Assembly: GCA_035719045.1 (NCBI GenBank)
Contig: DASTGO010000303.1
Span: 1-26,375, forward strand
Direction: 5' to 3'
DNA from: DASTGO01 sp035719045
GTDB taxonomy: Bacteria; Actinomycetota; Actinomycetes; Actinomycetales; Kineosporiaceae
Length of the DNA stretch: 26,375 nt
Shown here one piece after another: positions 1-6,813 of the stretch (its first letter is position 1; every line of letters begins with the position of its first letter). The notes beneath the pieces were generated by a model. That model saw only the letters and a program-made list of their open reading frames with translations. It was not told the origin of the DNA and made no database searches. Position numbers and translations under genes: made by a program.

Positions 1-1335
1 CTCCTCAACCTCACCGACCCCACCCAGTGGAACCCCTACACCTACTCCAACAACAACCCCACCACCTTCAGCGACCCCAGCGGCCTCTACGCAACCTACG
101 ACCCCGTCCACGGCGGCTACACCTGCTTCGGTTCCCAGGGCGAATGCAATTCCCCGGCTCCCTGGGAGAAAGGATTCGCGTATGGGCAGGTGACGCCCTC
201 TGACGGCGGGTCACCGAACTGGGATTGGCCCCGGCCCCGGAAGAGGGCACCTGCCGGACCTGTTGCGCACGCCGCCGGCCAGGCAGCCCAGTCCATCTTG
301 GACCAGGTTTCTGGTCTTCTTGGGATGCTCGGTCATCCGGTAGAGACCGGGAAGAAGTACCAGGCGAAGATGTGCCCGGGAGTGCTGGAGTGCATCTACA
401 ACTATTCACCCCCGGGACAATTGGAGATGATGGGCAAGGGGCTCTGGGCTCCGATCGGGGACCGGCTCGACAAGGGCGACACCTCCGGCGCCATCGGCTA
501 CGGCATCGGCACCGCGATTCCGTTCCTGTTCACCAGGGGCCTGGGCAGCGGACTAAAGGCAGACGTGGCAGCCGCAGACACCGAAGCCAACGCTGCTCGT
601 TTAGGTGCGCAAGTAGCCAAGACATGCAACTCCTTCGCGGCGGATACGCCCGTGCTCATGGCGGACGGAACCACTAGGCCCATTAAGGACGTCAAGCTTG
701 GTGACTTGGTGATGGCCGCTGATCCGATCATCGGGGAACGCGGGCCGCGCATGGTCGTCGACTTGATCCGCCATTCTGGGCTGCACGCGATGGTGGCTGT
801 ACGGCTCGCTGACGGCACGGTGATTGACGCTACCGACCACCATCCGTTCTGGGCTGCCAACCGCGGTGAGTGGGTTGACGCCATCGCCCTGGAGGCCGGC
901 GACCAGGTAGAGACAGTTGAGGGGAGTCGAATCGCCATCGTGGCCGTCGGGATCAGGGTCGCGGATCTCCGCGCCTACAACCTCACGATCGCTGACCTCC
1001 ACACCTACTATGCTGGCGTCGACAGGGTGCTAGTTCACAACGCTGGCGGCATGAACGGTTGTTCTGACGCCGCATATCAGGGGGTTCTGCACATTCGCGA
1101 TGAGATTGAGAGGGAGGGTCCGGGTGGGAGCCACTCTTGGGCGGCAAATATGTCGGACGATGCGCTTGCGGACTACTTGGACGGATTCGTTGCGCGCGGA
1201 GGTGGTCAGCCTTTCAAGGGAGGAGGTGTTGGGTGGTACGACGCTGAGCGGGGTGTCGCGATCATTCAACGCGGCGAGTATTCAATGTCCGGATATTCAA
1301 TGACATATGAGGAGTTTCTGGGGAAGTTGAAGTAG
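1..1335 (+). CDS. Rhs-family polymorphic toxin, C-terminal part with HINT domain and unidentified toxin tip (5' partial)
   Basis: The frame is open from the first base, so the gene begins outside the window; 444 residues are visible. Residues 1-30 carry the end of the Rhs core, with the typical WNPYTYSNNNPTTFSDPSGL motif. After a linker with a hydrophobic stretch, residues about 209-347 form a HINT (intein-like) domain. It starts at Cys209 (CNSFAADTPVLMADG), has an internal TDHHPFW motif, and ends with HN (Asn347) followed by AGG, as expected for self-cleavage. The last about 97 residues are the variable tip and should be the toxin; I recognise no known nuclease, deaminase or peptidase motif there. 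In such proteins the Rhs shell encapsulates the tip and cleavage releases it. GC is visibly lower in the tip than in the housekeeping genes to the right, fitting transfer of exchangeable tips. The Rhs and HINT calls are firm; toxicity is inferred from architecture. Confidence 0.9.
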   Translation, partial: LLNLTDPTQWNPYTYSNNNPTTFSDPSGLYATYDPVHGGYTCFGSQGECNSPAPWEKGFAYGQVTPSDGGSPNWDWPRPRKRAPAGPVAHAAGQAAQSILDQVSGLLGMLGHPVETGKKYQAKMCPGVLECIYNYSPPGQLEMMGKGLWAPIGDRLDKGDTSGAIGYGIGTAIPFLFTRGLGSGLKADVAAADTEANAARLGAQVAKTCNSFAADTPVLMADGTTRPIKDVKLGDLVMAADPIIGERGPRMVVDLIRHSGLHAMVAVRLADGTVIDATDHHPFWAANRGEWVDAIALEAGDQVETVEGSRIAIVAVGIRVADLRAYNLTIADLHTYYAGVDRVLVHNAGGMNGCSDAAYQGVLHIRDEIEREGPGGSHSWAANMSDDALADYLDGFVARGGGQPFKGGGVGWYDAERGVAIIQRGEYSMSGYSMTYEEFLGKLK

Positions 1336-1337
1336 TT

Positions 1338-1607
1338 ATGGAACTCGACATCGCCGGTGAAACGGTAACGCTGCGGCTAACACTGACGGAGGCAACACGA
1401 CTTGGTGTCGCGATCGCTGCGGGGTATGAGGCCGTTTCGCGCGCGGAGTATTTCATCCGAACTGGGCTTTCGGAGCCCGTAATGCGGCTGGTTGCCGAGG
1501 CTCTGATGAACGTCCCTGGCGAGTCTTCCCCCCTCAAGACCATCTTGATGGACGCGGGGGTGGAGGAGATCGAGAATCCTCGTCGGCCGAGACCCAATGC
1601 CACGTAG
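1338..1607 (+). CDS. Candidate immunity protein for the adjacent Rhs toxin tip
   Basis: This 89-aa ORF starts with ATG two nucleotides after the Rhs/HINT stop codon, so translation is probably coupled. A GGGGAAG purine run about 14 nt upstream, inside the toxin gene end, may serve as a weak ribosome site. The protein is small, soluble-looking and rather acidic, with no signal peptide or membrane segment. The central part reads as amphipathic helices and the end is Pro/Arg-rich. I do not recognise the family. The immunity role is inferred purely from position: in Rhs and other polymorphic toxin loci the gene directly after the toxin tip normally encodes its cognate inhibitor. Its GC is similar to the toxin tip and lower than in the genes further right. 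Confidence 0.65.
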   Translation: MELDIAGETVTLRLTLTEATRLGVAIAAGYEAVSRAEYFIRTGLSEPVMRLVAEALMNVPGESSPLKTILMDAGVEEIENPRRPRPNAT

Positions 1608-1617
1608 CGTAAAAGGA

Positions 1618-1680
1618 TCACGCCGCTCGGGTGAGGGTGTGGATCTTGATGGTGGGTGGGTTGTCGTGGCGGATACTGGC
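1618..1680 (-). pseudogene. C-terminal fragment of an unidentified gene truncated by the insertion sequence
   Basis: Reading the minus strand from the IS edge gives 20 sense codons and a TGA stop. The peptide is ASIRHDNPPTIKIHTLTRAA, with protein-like composition and a typical high-GC codon pattern. The frame is cut exactly at the IS end. The peptide is not the expected C-terminus of the DUF4291-like remnant on the other side of the IS, so the two flanks seem to come from different genes. I cannot name the family; a transposase tail is one guess. Short length makes this tentative. Confidence 0.35.
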
Positions 1681-1706
1681 CAGGGCCCCGGCGTTCTAGC
1701 GGTGTG
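1681..1706 (+). repeat. Left terminal inverted repeat of the IS
   Basis: The first 15 bases (CAGGGCCCCGGCGTT) are a perfect inverted copy of 3152-3166. The following 11 bases are partly conserved, sharing a CGGT-N-TG core. This is the transposase 3' side of the element. Confidence 0.85.
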
Positions 1707-1729
1707 TCCGTTTCGTGGTGATCTATTGG

Positions 1730-3028
1730 TCAGATTCCGAACGCGGTGAAGGCGTCGTCGCGGTCGTGGAGGTCGCGTCGGGCGTGGGCGATGTTGGCTC
1801 GTCCGGCGAGGCGGAAGGCGCTGATCGCCAGGTTGCGGAAGGTCGCGAGGGCGCGGGGCGCGGTGCCGGTGCGCAGTTGCGATCCGTCTTCGTGCCACGT
1901 GCAGTCGCGCACCCAGTGAAGGCGGTTCTCCACCACCCAATGCCGCCTTTCGTAGTAGTTCAGGTGCGTGGGGGCTGCGAGGTCGGCGGGCATGCTGGTG
2001 ATCCCGTACATGATCTGTTTGTGTTCCATGACGCCGTCCAGGCCGCCGGTGTCGCGGCGTAGCCGGAACGCCTGCGCTGCACCGGGAAACAGGCTGTCAT
2101 CGGCGGGGGCGACGCGGATCGTGCGCCGCTCGACGCGGCCGTGCCCGCGGTCGTCCTCGCTGGTGGTGGTGCCGGTCCAGTCGCTGTCCGGGCCGGACAG
2201 CAACGCGACGGCCGCGGCCCGGGCGATCGGCTGGTTGCCCTTGATGATCAGGACGTAATGGCCGCGCAGTTCCCGGGTGATCATTCGGGCGGTGGCCTTG
2301 GTGGTGTGCAGAGCGTCCAAGGTCCACACCATCCCGGGGACGTTCAGACCGCGCAGCAGATCACGGGCCGCCACCCCCTCCCCGCGCTTGGACGGGACCT
2401 GACGTTGCCCCAGAACCGCTCCTGACGCGTGGTCGATCCCGGCGACCAGGAACACCGGCCCGGACTCGGTGCGCGCACCCCGCGACGCTTTCCCGTCCAC
2501 GGCGACGCCGGGAAGCACCCCTTGGGGCACAGGGTGTTCAACCGCCCACTGGACGGCCCGCCGCTGCTCGCGCTCGATCGGCCCCGGGACCTGCGGCACG
2601 ACCGGCGCCGCAGCCACCCCCCGAGCGACGTCACCGACCCACCCGCCGACAGCGGCATCCAGGGCGTCGGCGTCCAAGCGGGCCAGCACCCGCCGGAACG
2701 TCCGCTCACTGGGCACCACGAACCGGCGCGTGAACGGGTTCCACCGTGCCCCCAGGCGGGCCAACCTGTCCTGCGGGGCCCGAGCAGACCACTGCCAGAT
2801 CGCCGTCACCGAGTCCGAGCCGACCACCAACGTCGCGCACGCAGTCAACGCCAGGATCAGCACCAGTCGGTGACGAAGTCCCTTGCTCCGACGCACATCC
2901 GGCACCTGCGACAGCCTCGCCACCAACCCCGAATCCGCCCCCGCGGCATCGGTGGCCAACTCCGACTCCCACCTGGCCCAGTCGGCCAACTGGTCAAGAA
3001 CGGTCTTCGACAGGCACGATGCAGACAC
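1730..3028 (-). CDS. ISAs1-family DDE transposase
   Basis: This 432-aa protein is full length for the family. It would catalyse cut-and-paste or related DNA strand transfer of the surrounding IS. The likely catalytic triad is visible: Asp178 in AVDGKASRGAR, Asp238 in VWTLDALHTTK, and Glu367 in HWVVENRLHWVRD, followed by the conserved TWHEDGSQLRTG and the FRNLAISAFRLAG helix. The N-terminal part has the RSKGLRHRLVLILALTACA segment typical of ISAs1/H-repeat proteins. The start is GTG at 3028, preceded by a GGGGAG ribosome-binding site about 9 nt upstream that lies at and just outside one arm of a 12-bp hairpin. No frameshift or stop is seen, so the element may still be active. Confidence 0.93.
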   Translation of the reverse strand: MSASCLSKTVLDQLADWARWESELATDAAGADSGLVARLSQVPDVRRSKGLRHRLVLILALTACATLVVGSDSVTAIWQWSARAPQDRLARLGARWNPFTRRFVVPSERTFRRVLARLDADALDAAVGGWVGDVARGVAAAPVVPQVPGPIEREQRRAVQWAVEHPVPQGVLPGVAVDGKASRGARTESGPVFLVAGIDHASGAVLGQRQVPSKRGEGVAARDLLRGLNVPGMVWTLDALHTTKATARMITRELRGHYVLIIKGNQPIARAAAVALLSGPDSDWTGTTTSEDDRGHGRVERRTIRVAPADDSLFPGAAQAFRLRRDTGGLDGVMEHKQIMYGITSMPADLAAPTHLNYYERRHWVVENRLHWVRDCTWHEDGSQLRTGTAPRALATFRNLAISAFRLAGRANIAHARRDLHDRDDAFTAFGI

Positions 3029-3091
3029 GAGCGCGGCTCCCCGGACGATCCTCAGGTCTAGACACCCCGAAGATCACCAGGAGCCGCGCTC
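3029..3091 (-). promoter_or_regulatory. Inverted repeat overlapping the transposase ribosome-binding site
   Basis: Perfect 12-bp arms at 3029-3040 and 3080-3091 (GAGCGCGGCTCC and its complement) are separated by 39 nt. In a minus-strand transcript the second arm directly abuts the GTG start and takes in part of the GGGGAG Shine-Dalgarno, so folding would hide the ribosome site. If the real promoter lies inside the loop, only read-through RNA from outside the IS would fold this way. That is the arrangement known for several IS elements, where it stops expression from outside transcription. Confidence 0.55.
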
Positions 3092-3140
3092 TCACGTCAC
3101 CACACCACGCCGCACACACCCAAACCCGGGCACCTTACCC

Positions 3141-3166
3141 CAGACCGGAACAACGCCGGGGCCCTG
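3141..3166 (-). repeat. Right terminal inverted repeat of the IS
   Basis: Bases 3152-3166 are the exact inverted copy of 1681-1695. The inner 11 bases match the left end only partly. The transposase promoter region lies just inside it. Confidence 0.85.
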
Positions 3167-3260
3167 AGGTAAGGCCTGGTAGACCGTGATCGTCGTGGCG
3201 TCGAACGCTGCCCGTATTTGGCGGCTGGGGCGGGGGTGCTGGAGTGTGGTCGCGGTTCAT
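3167..3260 (-). pseudogene. DUF4291-like gene remnant, frameshifted and truncated by the IS
   Basis: On the minus strand, codons 3220-3167 read QIRAAFDATTITVYQALP. This strongly resembles the N-terminus of DUF4291 proteins (pattern QIRA-x-(F/Y)D-xxTI-x-VYQA). The frame is then cut exactly at the IS edge. Upstream, an ATG at 3260 opens a plausible Pro-rich leader (MNRDHTPAPPPQP) in a different frame, so one base seems to have been lost near 3220-3225. The fragment lies 24 bp downstream of the XRE gene on the same strand and could once have been its operon partner. DUF4291 function is unknown. The family assignment rests on about 17 residues recalled from the family pattern. Confidence 0.5.
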
Positions 3261-3284
3261 GTCGAAGCCTGTGTCTGCGTGGTT

Positions 3285-3527
3285 TCAGATGCCGAGGGTG
3301 TGTAGGTCGTCGGGGTTGGCGCCGTGGGCGAGTTCGGTGAGGGTGATGCCGAAGACACGGCAGAGGGCGACAAGGTCGTCGGGGCTGATCTTGCGGCGGC
3401 CGGCCTCAATGTCGTGGATGGAGGAGCGGGGCCAACCGATGGCTTGGGCGAGGTCAGCTTGGGTCATGCGTCGGCGGGCGCGTTCGGCGCGGATGTTGTT
3501 GGCGATGACGTGCCCGATTCCGGCCAT
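3285..3527 (-). CDS. XRE-family helix-turn-helix DNA-binding protein
   Basis: An 80-aa protein consisting almost entirely of one HTH_3 (lambda Cro/cI-type) domain. Residues about 8-66 include NNIRAERARRRMTQADLAQA, the recognition segment RSSIHDIEAGRR and the final FGITLTELA helix. It should bind an operator as a dimer and act as a small repressor or antitoxin-like regulator. The ATG at 3527 is used because the HTH begins a few residues later. The upstream region has a TATAGG -10-like box (3557-3562, minus strand) and inverted repeats that could be its own operator. Downstream on the same strand is the broken DUF4291-like gene. No toxin gene is seen beside it. Confidence 0.88.
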   Translation of the reverse strand: MAGIGHVIANNIRAERARRRMTQADLAQAIGWPRSSIHDIEAGRRKISPDDLVALCRVFGITLTELAHGANPDDLHTLGI

Positions 3528-3556
3528 GGCCGGATGGTCGGCGGGTTTGGTGACGG

Positions 3557-3640
3557 CCTATAGCTGAACACCTGACTGTCGCCGAACCTGTCGCAGAAAT
3601 TCCGGAGTTTGCGACGAGATTCCGAAAATTCGGCTAGAGT
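3557..3640. promoter_or_regulatory. Promoter/operator region between the XRE gene and the rightward region
   Basis: On the minus strand TATAGG (3562-3557) lies about 30 nt before the XRE start. An inverted repeat GTCGCA (3590-3595) / TGCGAC (3610-3615) has its half-sites 20 bp apart, about two helix turns. A second palindrome, CCGAA-AA-TTCGG (3622-3633), sits directly before a plus-strand TAGAGT (3635-3640) that resembles an actinobacterial -10. The stretch is clearly richer in A/T than its surroundings. This fits a divergent autoregulated promoter controlled by the XRE protein, but no binding can be proven here. Confidence 0.4.
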
Positions 3641-4031
3641 GGGTGTCTCGGCCGGACCGCGTGGGTGTTGACCCCCTTGTGTCCCTGCGCGGTCTGGCCG
3701 ATCCAAGGGCGCCCGGTGCGGGCGGTGGTCGGCAGGGATCGCCGTCGCGCCAGCCGGGGCCACTGCGGCCTCCTTGGGGCCTGTCCCTCCGCATGGGGGC
3801 CGCAGTGCGCCCGCATTCCGCTTCCGACCGGGCGCCTTGACGTCTCCGGGTCGCCAGCGGATGGTCGGGCGGGCTCGCGACCGTACGCACCGCCACCGCC
3901 ACCGCCCGTCATCGGGCAGTCAACCAGCCACCACGCCGACCCCCGAGGGACAGATGTCGGCTGTGCCCCGGACCGTCCCGGCCTGCCGCCACACCCGGCC
4001 AGGGCCTGCGGAAATGCGTCATCCACGGTCG
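3641..4031. other. Stretch without a supported gene; one weak candidate ORF
   Basis: About 390 bp follow the putative plus-strand promoter. The only ORF placed to use it is 3665-4039 (GTG start; N-terminus MLTPLCPCAVWPIQGRPVRA when the start is read as Met). It is rich in Arg, Pro and Cys, shows no recognisable domain, and could be a spurious high-GC frame or a decayed mobile-element gene. No good ribosome site precedes it. Overlapping ORFs on both strands are equally unconvincing. Apart from possible hairpins I see nothing else here. Confidence 0.3.
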
Positions 4032-4037
4032 TAGGGT
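4032..4037 (+). promoter_or_regulatory. Leaderless -10 box of glpD
   Basis: TAGGGT, followed by 6 nt and the ATG at 4044. This spacing would put the transcription start at or next to the start codon. No recognisable -35 is seen. The AGGG within the box might alternatively act as a ribosome site. Confidence 0.5.
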
Positions 4038-4043
4038 GACCCC

Positions 4044-5777
4044 ATGGTGGCGGACGTGGTGGGTGGTGTCGGGTCTGGTCGGCTCGGTCCGGCCGAGCGT
4101 GACGCGGCCCTGGAGTCGATGCAGTCGGGCGTGTTCGACGTGGTCGTCGTCGGTGGCGGCGTGGTCGGGGCGGGGGCGGCCCTCGACGCGGCGTCCCGTG
4201 GGCTGACCGTCGCCCTGCTGGAGGCCCGGGACTGGGCCAGCGGCACGTCCTCGCGGTCGAGCAAGCTGATCCACGGCGGCCTGCGCTACCTGGAGATGCT
4301 CGACTTCGGGCTGGTCCAGGAGGCCCTGCGCGAGCGTGGCCTGATCCTCGGCCGGCTCGCCCCGCACCTGTGCCGCCCGGTGCCGTTCCTGTACCCGCTG
4401 AAGCATCCGGTCTGGGAGCGGGCGTACGTGGCGGCCGGTGTCGGGCTGTACGACGTGATGGCCCGCACCGGCCGGTTCGGCGCCGGGCTGCCGATTCACC
4501 GCCACCTCACCAAGCGGACGGCGTTGCGCAAGGTCCCGAGCCTGCGCCGGGACGCCCTGGTCGGCGCGGTCCAGTACTACGACGCCCAGTTGGACGACGC
4601 CCGGCACACGATGAACATCGTCCGGACGGCGGCGGCCTACGGCGCGCAGGTGGCCAACCGGGCCCGCGTGGTCGGCTTCCTGCGGGAGGGCGAGCGCGTG
4701 GTCGGGGTCCGGGTGCGCGACCTGGAGCACGGCACCGAGTTCAAGGTGAAGGCCCAGCAGGTGATCAACGCCACCGGGGTCTGGACCGACGAGACCCAGG
4801 CGATGGTGGGGGAGCGCGGGCAGTTCAAGGTCCGCGCGTCGAAGGGGATCCACCTGGTGGTGCCCCGGGACCGGATCCAGTCGACCACCGGGATCATCCT
4901 GCGCACGGAGAAGTCCGTGCTGTTCGTCATCCCGTGGGGCCGGCACTGGATCATCGGGACCACCGACACCGACTGGAACCTGGACAAGGCGCACCCGGCG
5001 GCCTCGGCCCGGGACATCGACTACGTGCTGGAGCACGTGAACTCCGTCCTCGGCACGCCGCTGACCCGCGAGGACGTCGAGGGCGTGTACGCCGGGCTGC
5101 GGCCGCTGCTGGCCGGCGAGTCCGACCTGACCTCCAAGCTGTCCCGGGAGCACGTCGTCGCCCACCCGACCCCGGGGCTGGTCGTCGTCGCGGGCGGCAA
5201 GTACACCACCTACCGGGTGATGGCCAAGGACGCCGTCGACGAGGTGGCCCGCGCCCTGGACTTCCGGGTGGCGCCCTGCTGCACCGACGAGGTCCCGCTG
5301 CTTGGCGCCGAGGGCTACCGGGCCGCCTGGAACGCGCGGGCCCGCACCGCCGCCCGGACCGGCCTGCACGTGGCCCGGATCGAGCACCTGCTGCACCGGT
5401 ACGGCTCGATGACCGACAGCGTTCTCGCCCTGTGCGCGCAGGACCCGCGCCTGGCCGAACCGCTGCCGGGCGCCGACGACTACCTGGCCGCCGAGGTGGT
5501 GTACGCCGCGTCCCACGAGGGCGCCCGGCACCTGGACGACGTTCTCGCCCGCCGGGCCCGGATCTCCATCGAGACCTGGGACCGCGGGGTCGGGACCGCC
5601 CCGCATGCGGCCGACCTGATGGCCGGGGTGCTCGGCTGGTCGGCCGAGCAGCGGGACAAGGAGGTCGAGCACTACCTGGCCCGGGTGGCCGCCGAGCGCG
5701 CCTCTCAGGAGCAGTTCGATGACGAGGCCGCCGACGCGGTGCGGGTCGGCGCCCCGGAGATCGTCCCGCTCGCCTGA
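4044..5777 (+). CDS. glpD: Aerobic glycerol-3-phosphate dehydrogenase
   Basis: This 577-aa FAD enzyme oxidises sn-glycerol 3-phosphate to dihydroxyacetone phosphate and passes electrons to the respiratory quinone pool at the membrane. Residues 33-60 form the FAD-binding Rossmann motif (VVVVGGGVVGAG, with Glu60 positioned for the ribose). The family signature SGTSSRSSKLIHGGLRYLE is at 66-84. A DAO-type FAD domain continues to about 410, and the C-terminal GlpD-specific helical domain occupies about 415-560. Length is normal for actinobacterial GlpD. ATG 4044 is supported by a -10 box 6 nt upstream. The 3' end overlaps the convergent EamA gene by 73 bp, which is unusual and suggests that the neighbour's tail has been extended. 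No glpF or glpK is in the window, so the operon context is not the classical one. Confidence 0.95.
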   Translation: MVADVVGGVGSGRLGPAERDAALESMQSGVFDVVVVGGGVVGAGAALDAASRGLTVALLEARDWASGTSSRSSKLIHGGLRYLEMLDFGLVQEALRERGLILGRLAPHLCRPVPFLYPLKHPVWERAYVAAGVGLYDVMARTGRFGAGLPIHRHLTKRTALRKVPSLRRDALVGAVQYYDAQLDDARHTMNIVRTAAAYGAQVANRARVVGFLREGERVVGVRVRDLEHGTEFKVKAQQVINATGVWTDETQAMVGERGQFKVRASKGIHLVVPRDRIQSTTGIILRTEKSVLFVIPWGRHWIIGTTDTDWNLDKAHPAASARDIDYVLEHVNSVLGTPLTREDVEGVYAGLRPLLAGESDLTSKLSREHVVAHPTPGLVVVAGGKYTTYRVMAKDAVDEVARALDFRVAPCCTDEVPLLGAEGYRAAWNARARTAARTGLHVARIEHLLHRYGSMTDSVLALCAQDPRLAEPLPGADDYLAAEVVYAASHEGARHLDDVLARRARISIETWDRGVGTAPHAADLMAGVLGWSAEQRDKEVEHYLARVAAERASQEQFDDEAADAVRVGAPEIVPLA

Positions 5778-6742
5778 CCGGCTCGGCCGTCCTGATCGGC
5801 CACGTTGTCCTGAAGGGCTCGGCTGGCCTGACCGGCTCGGTCGTCCTGACCTGCGGCCGTCGCAGGAACGGTCCGGGCGGCCGTCCGGCGTTGCGCCACC
5901 TGCGGCCAGACCAGCCCGGCGACCACCGCTGCGCTGCCGGCCAACGCCACCCCGGAGGGGCGCTCGCCGAGGGCCAGCCAGGCGGTCAGCAGACCCACCG
6001 GCGGGACCAGCATGGTGAACGGGGCCACGGTGGCCGCCGGGTACCGCCCGAGCAGGGCCGACCAGGTGCCGAACCCGACCACGGTGGCCATCACCACGAG
6101 ATAGCCCAGGGCCGCCCAGCCGGAGCCGTCGATCCCGCCCAGCGCGTGCAGCACCTGCCGGGGACCGCCCGCCCGCAGCAGCGCCAGCAGGGCCAGCGGC
6201 GGCGCGGCCACCACGCTGCCCCAGACCACGAGCCCGAGCCCCTGCCCGGTCCCGGACCGGCGGGCCACCAGGTTGCCCACCGCCCAGGAGGCTCCGCCGC
6301 CCAGGGCCAGCAGGAACCCGCCGAGGTCCAGGCGACCGGCGCAGTCGATCCCGAGTGCCGCCAGCCCGGCCGCGGCCAGCCCGATCCCGGCCACCTGCAC
6401 CCGGGCCGGACGCTCATCGAGCACGACCACCGCCCCCGCGAAGGTGAACACCGCCTGCGACTGCAGCACGACGGCAGCCAGCCCCGCCGACAGTCCCCGG
6501 TCCATCGCGGTGAACAGCAGGGCGAACTGCCCGACGTACAGGGTCAGCCCCAGCACCAGCAGCCGCTGCCAGGGCAGGGCCGGTCGCCGGACGAAAGGGG
6601 CGAGCAGGGCCGCGACCAGGGTGAACCGGAGGGCGGCCAGCAGCAGGGGCGGGGCGGTCTGCAGGCCGACGTGGATGACGACGAAGTTGACGCCCCAGAT
6701 CAGGGCGACCGCGGCCGCGGCGGCGGTGTGGAGGCGGGACAT
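5705..6742 (-). CDS. EamA/DMT-family transporter
   Basis: This 345-aa protein has about ten hydrophobic segments in two EamA repeats and starts MSRLHTAAAAAVALIWGVNF. The family (drug/metabolite transporters) exports amino acids or other metabolites across the inner membrane; the substrate cannot be read from sequence. The start is ATG 6742 because it has a good AGGGTGG ribosome site and begins just before the first membrane segment; an in-frame start 13 codons upstream lacks both. The last about 60 residues are hydrophilic and contain an 18-residue repeat (QDDRAGQAS / QDGRAGQAS). They reach 73 bp into the convergent glpD, so this tail is probably a late extension. It is divergent from a LysR regulator 71 bp away that likely controls it. 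Confidence 0.9.
   Translation of the reverse strand: MSRLHTAAAAAVALIWGVNFVVIHVGLQTAPPLLLAALRFTLVAALLAPFVRRPALPWQRLLVLGLTLYVGQFALLFTAMDRGLSAGLAAVVLQSQAVFTFAGAVVVLDERPARVQVAGIGLAAAGLAALGIDCAGRLDLGGFLLALGGGASWAVGNLVARRSGTGQGLGLVVWGSVVAAPPLALLALLRAGGPRQVLHALGGIDGSGWAALGYLVVMATVVGFGTWSALLGRYPAATVAPFTMLVPPVGLLTAWLALGERPSGVALAGSAAVVAGLVWPQVAQRRTAARTVPATAAGQDDRAGQASRALQDNVADQDGRAGQASGTISGAPTRTASAASSSNCS
5774..5849. repeat. Two 22-bp direct repeats, period 54 bp
   Basis: CTGACCGGCTCGGCCGTCCT begins at 5774 and recurs at 5828 with one change. The 54-bp period is 18 codons, so the duplication stays in frame in the EamA tail on the minus strand. The first copy includes the glpD stop codon. Confidence 0.7.
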
Positions 6743-6800
6743 GCAGCCACCCTGCCGTCCGGATGTGTGAAGGAACAGCACCGATCACCACCGTCAGCCG

Positions 6801-6806
6801 TAACGT
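6801..6806 (+). promoter_or_regulatory. Leaderless -10 box of the LysR gene
   Basis: TAACGT, followed by 7 nt and the ATG at 6814. It lies in the 71-bp divergent EamA/LysR intergenic region, which must also hold the EamA promoter. I could not define a clear T-N11-A LysR box. Confidence 0.5.
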
Positions 6807-6813
6807 TTGCTTC

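Larger units (their letters stand above)
1681..3166 (-). mobile_element. ISAs1-family insertion sequence, apparently complete
   Basis: A 1486-bp element is delimited by terminal inverted repeats that start CAGGGCCCCGGCGTT at both ends (15 of 15 matches). About seven of the next eleven bases also match. It holds one full-length transposase gene on the minus strand. Size and coding organisation fit the ISAs1 family. No convincing 8-10 bp direct target duplication is seen: the ten bases left (GGATACTGGC) and right (AGGTAAGGCC) do not match. The flanks are fragments of apparently unrelated genes, so the element probably marks a deletion or recombination junction rather than a simple insertion. 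Confidence 0.85.

Noticed and set aside
1671..3176. Target-site duplication of the IS
   Set aside because: The ten bases at each edge agree at only about half of positions, no better than expected for GC-rich DNA.
3909..5672. 587-codon open frame antisense to glpD
   Set aside because: It is a high-GC shadow of the glpD codons, with Gly/Arg/Val/His/Pro-rich sequence and no domain. glpD has clear family motifs.
6743..6781. N-terminal extension of the EamA gene to 6781
   Set aside because: The 13 extra residues lack a ribosome site, while ATG 6742 has AGGGTGG and begins at the first membrane helix.
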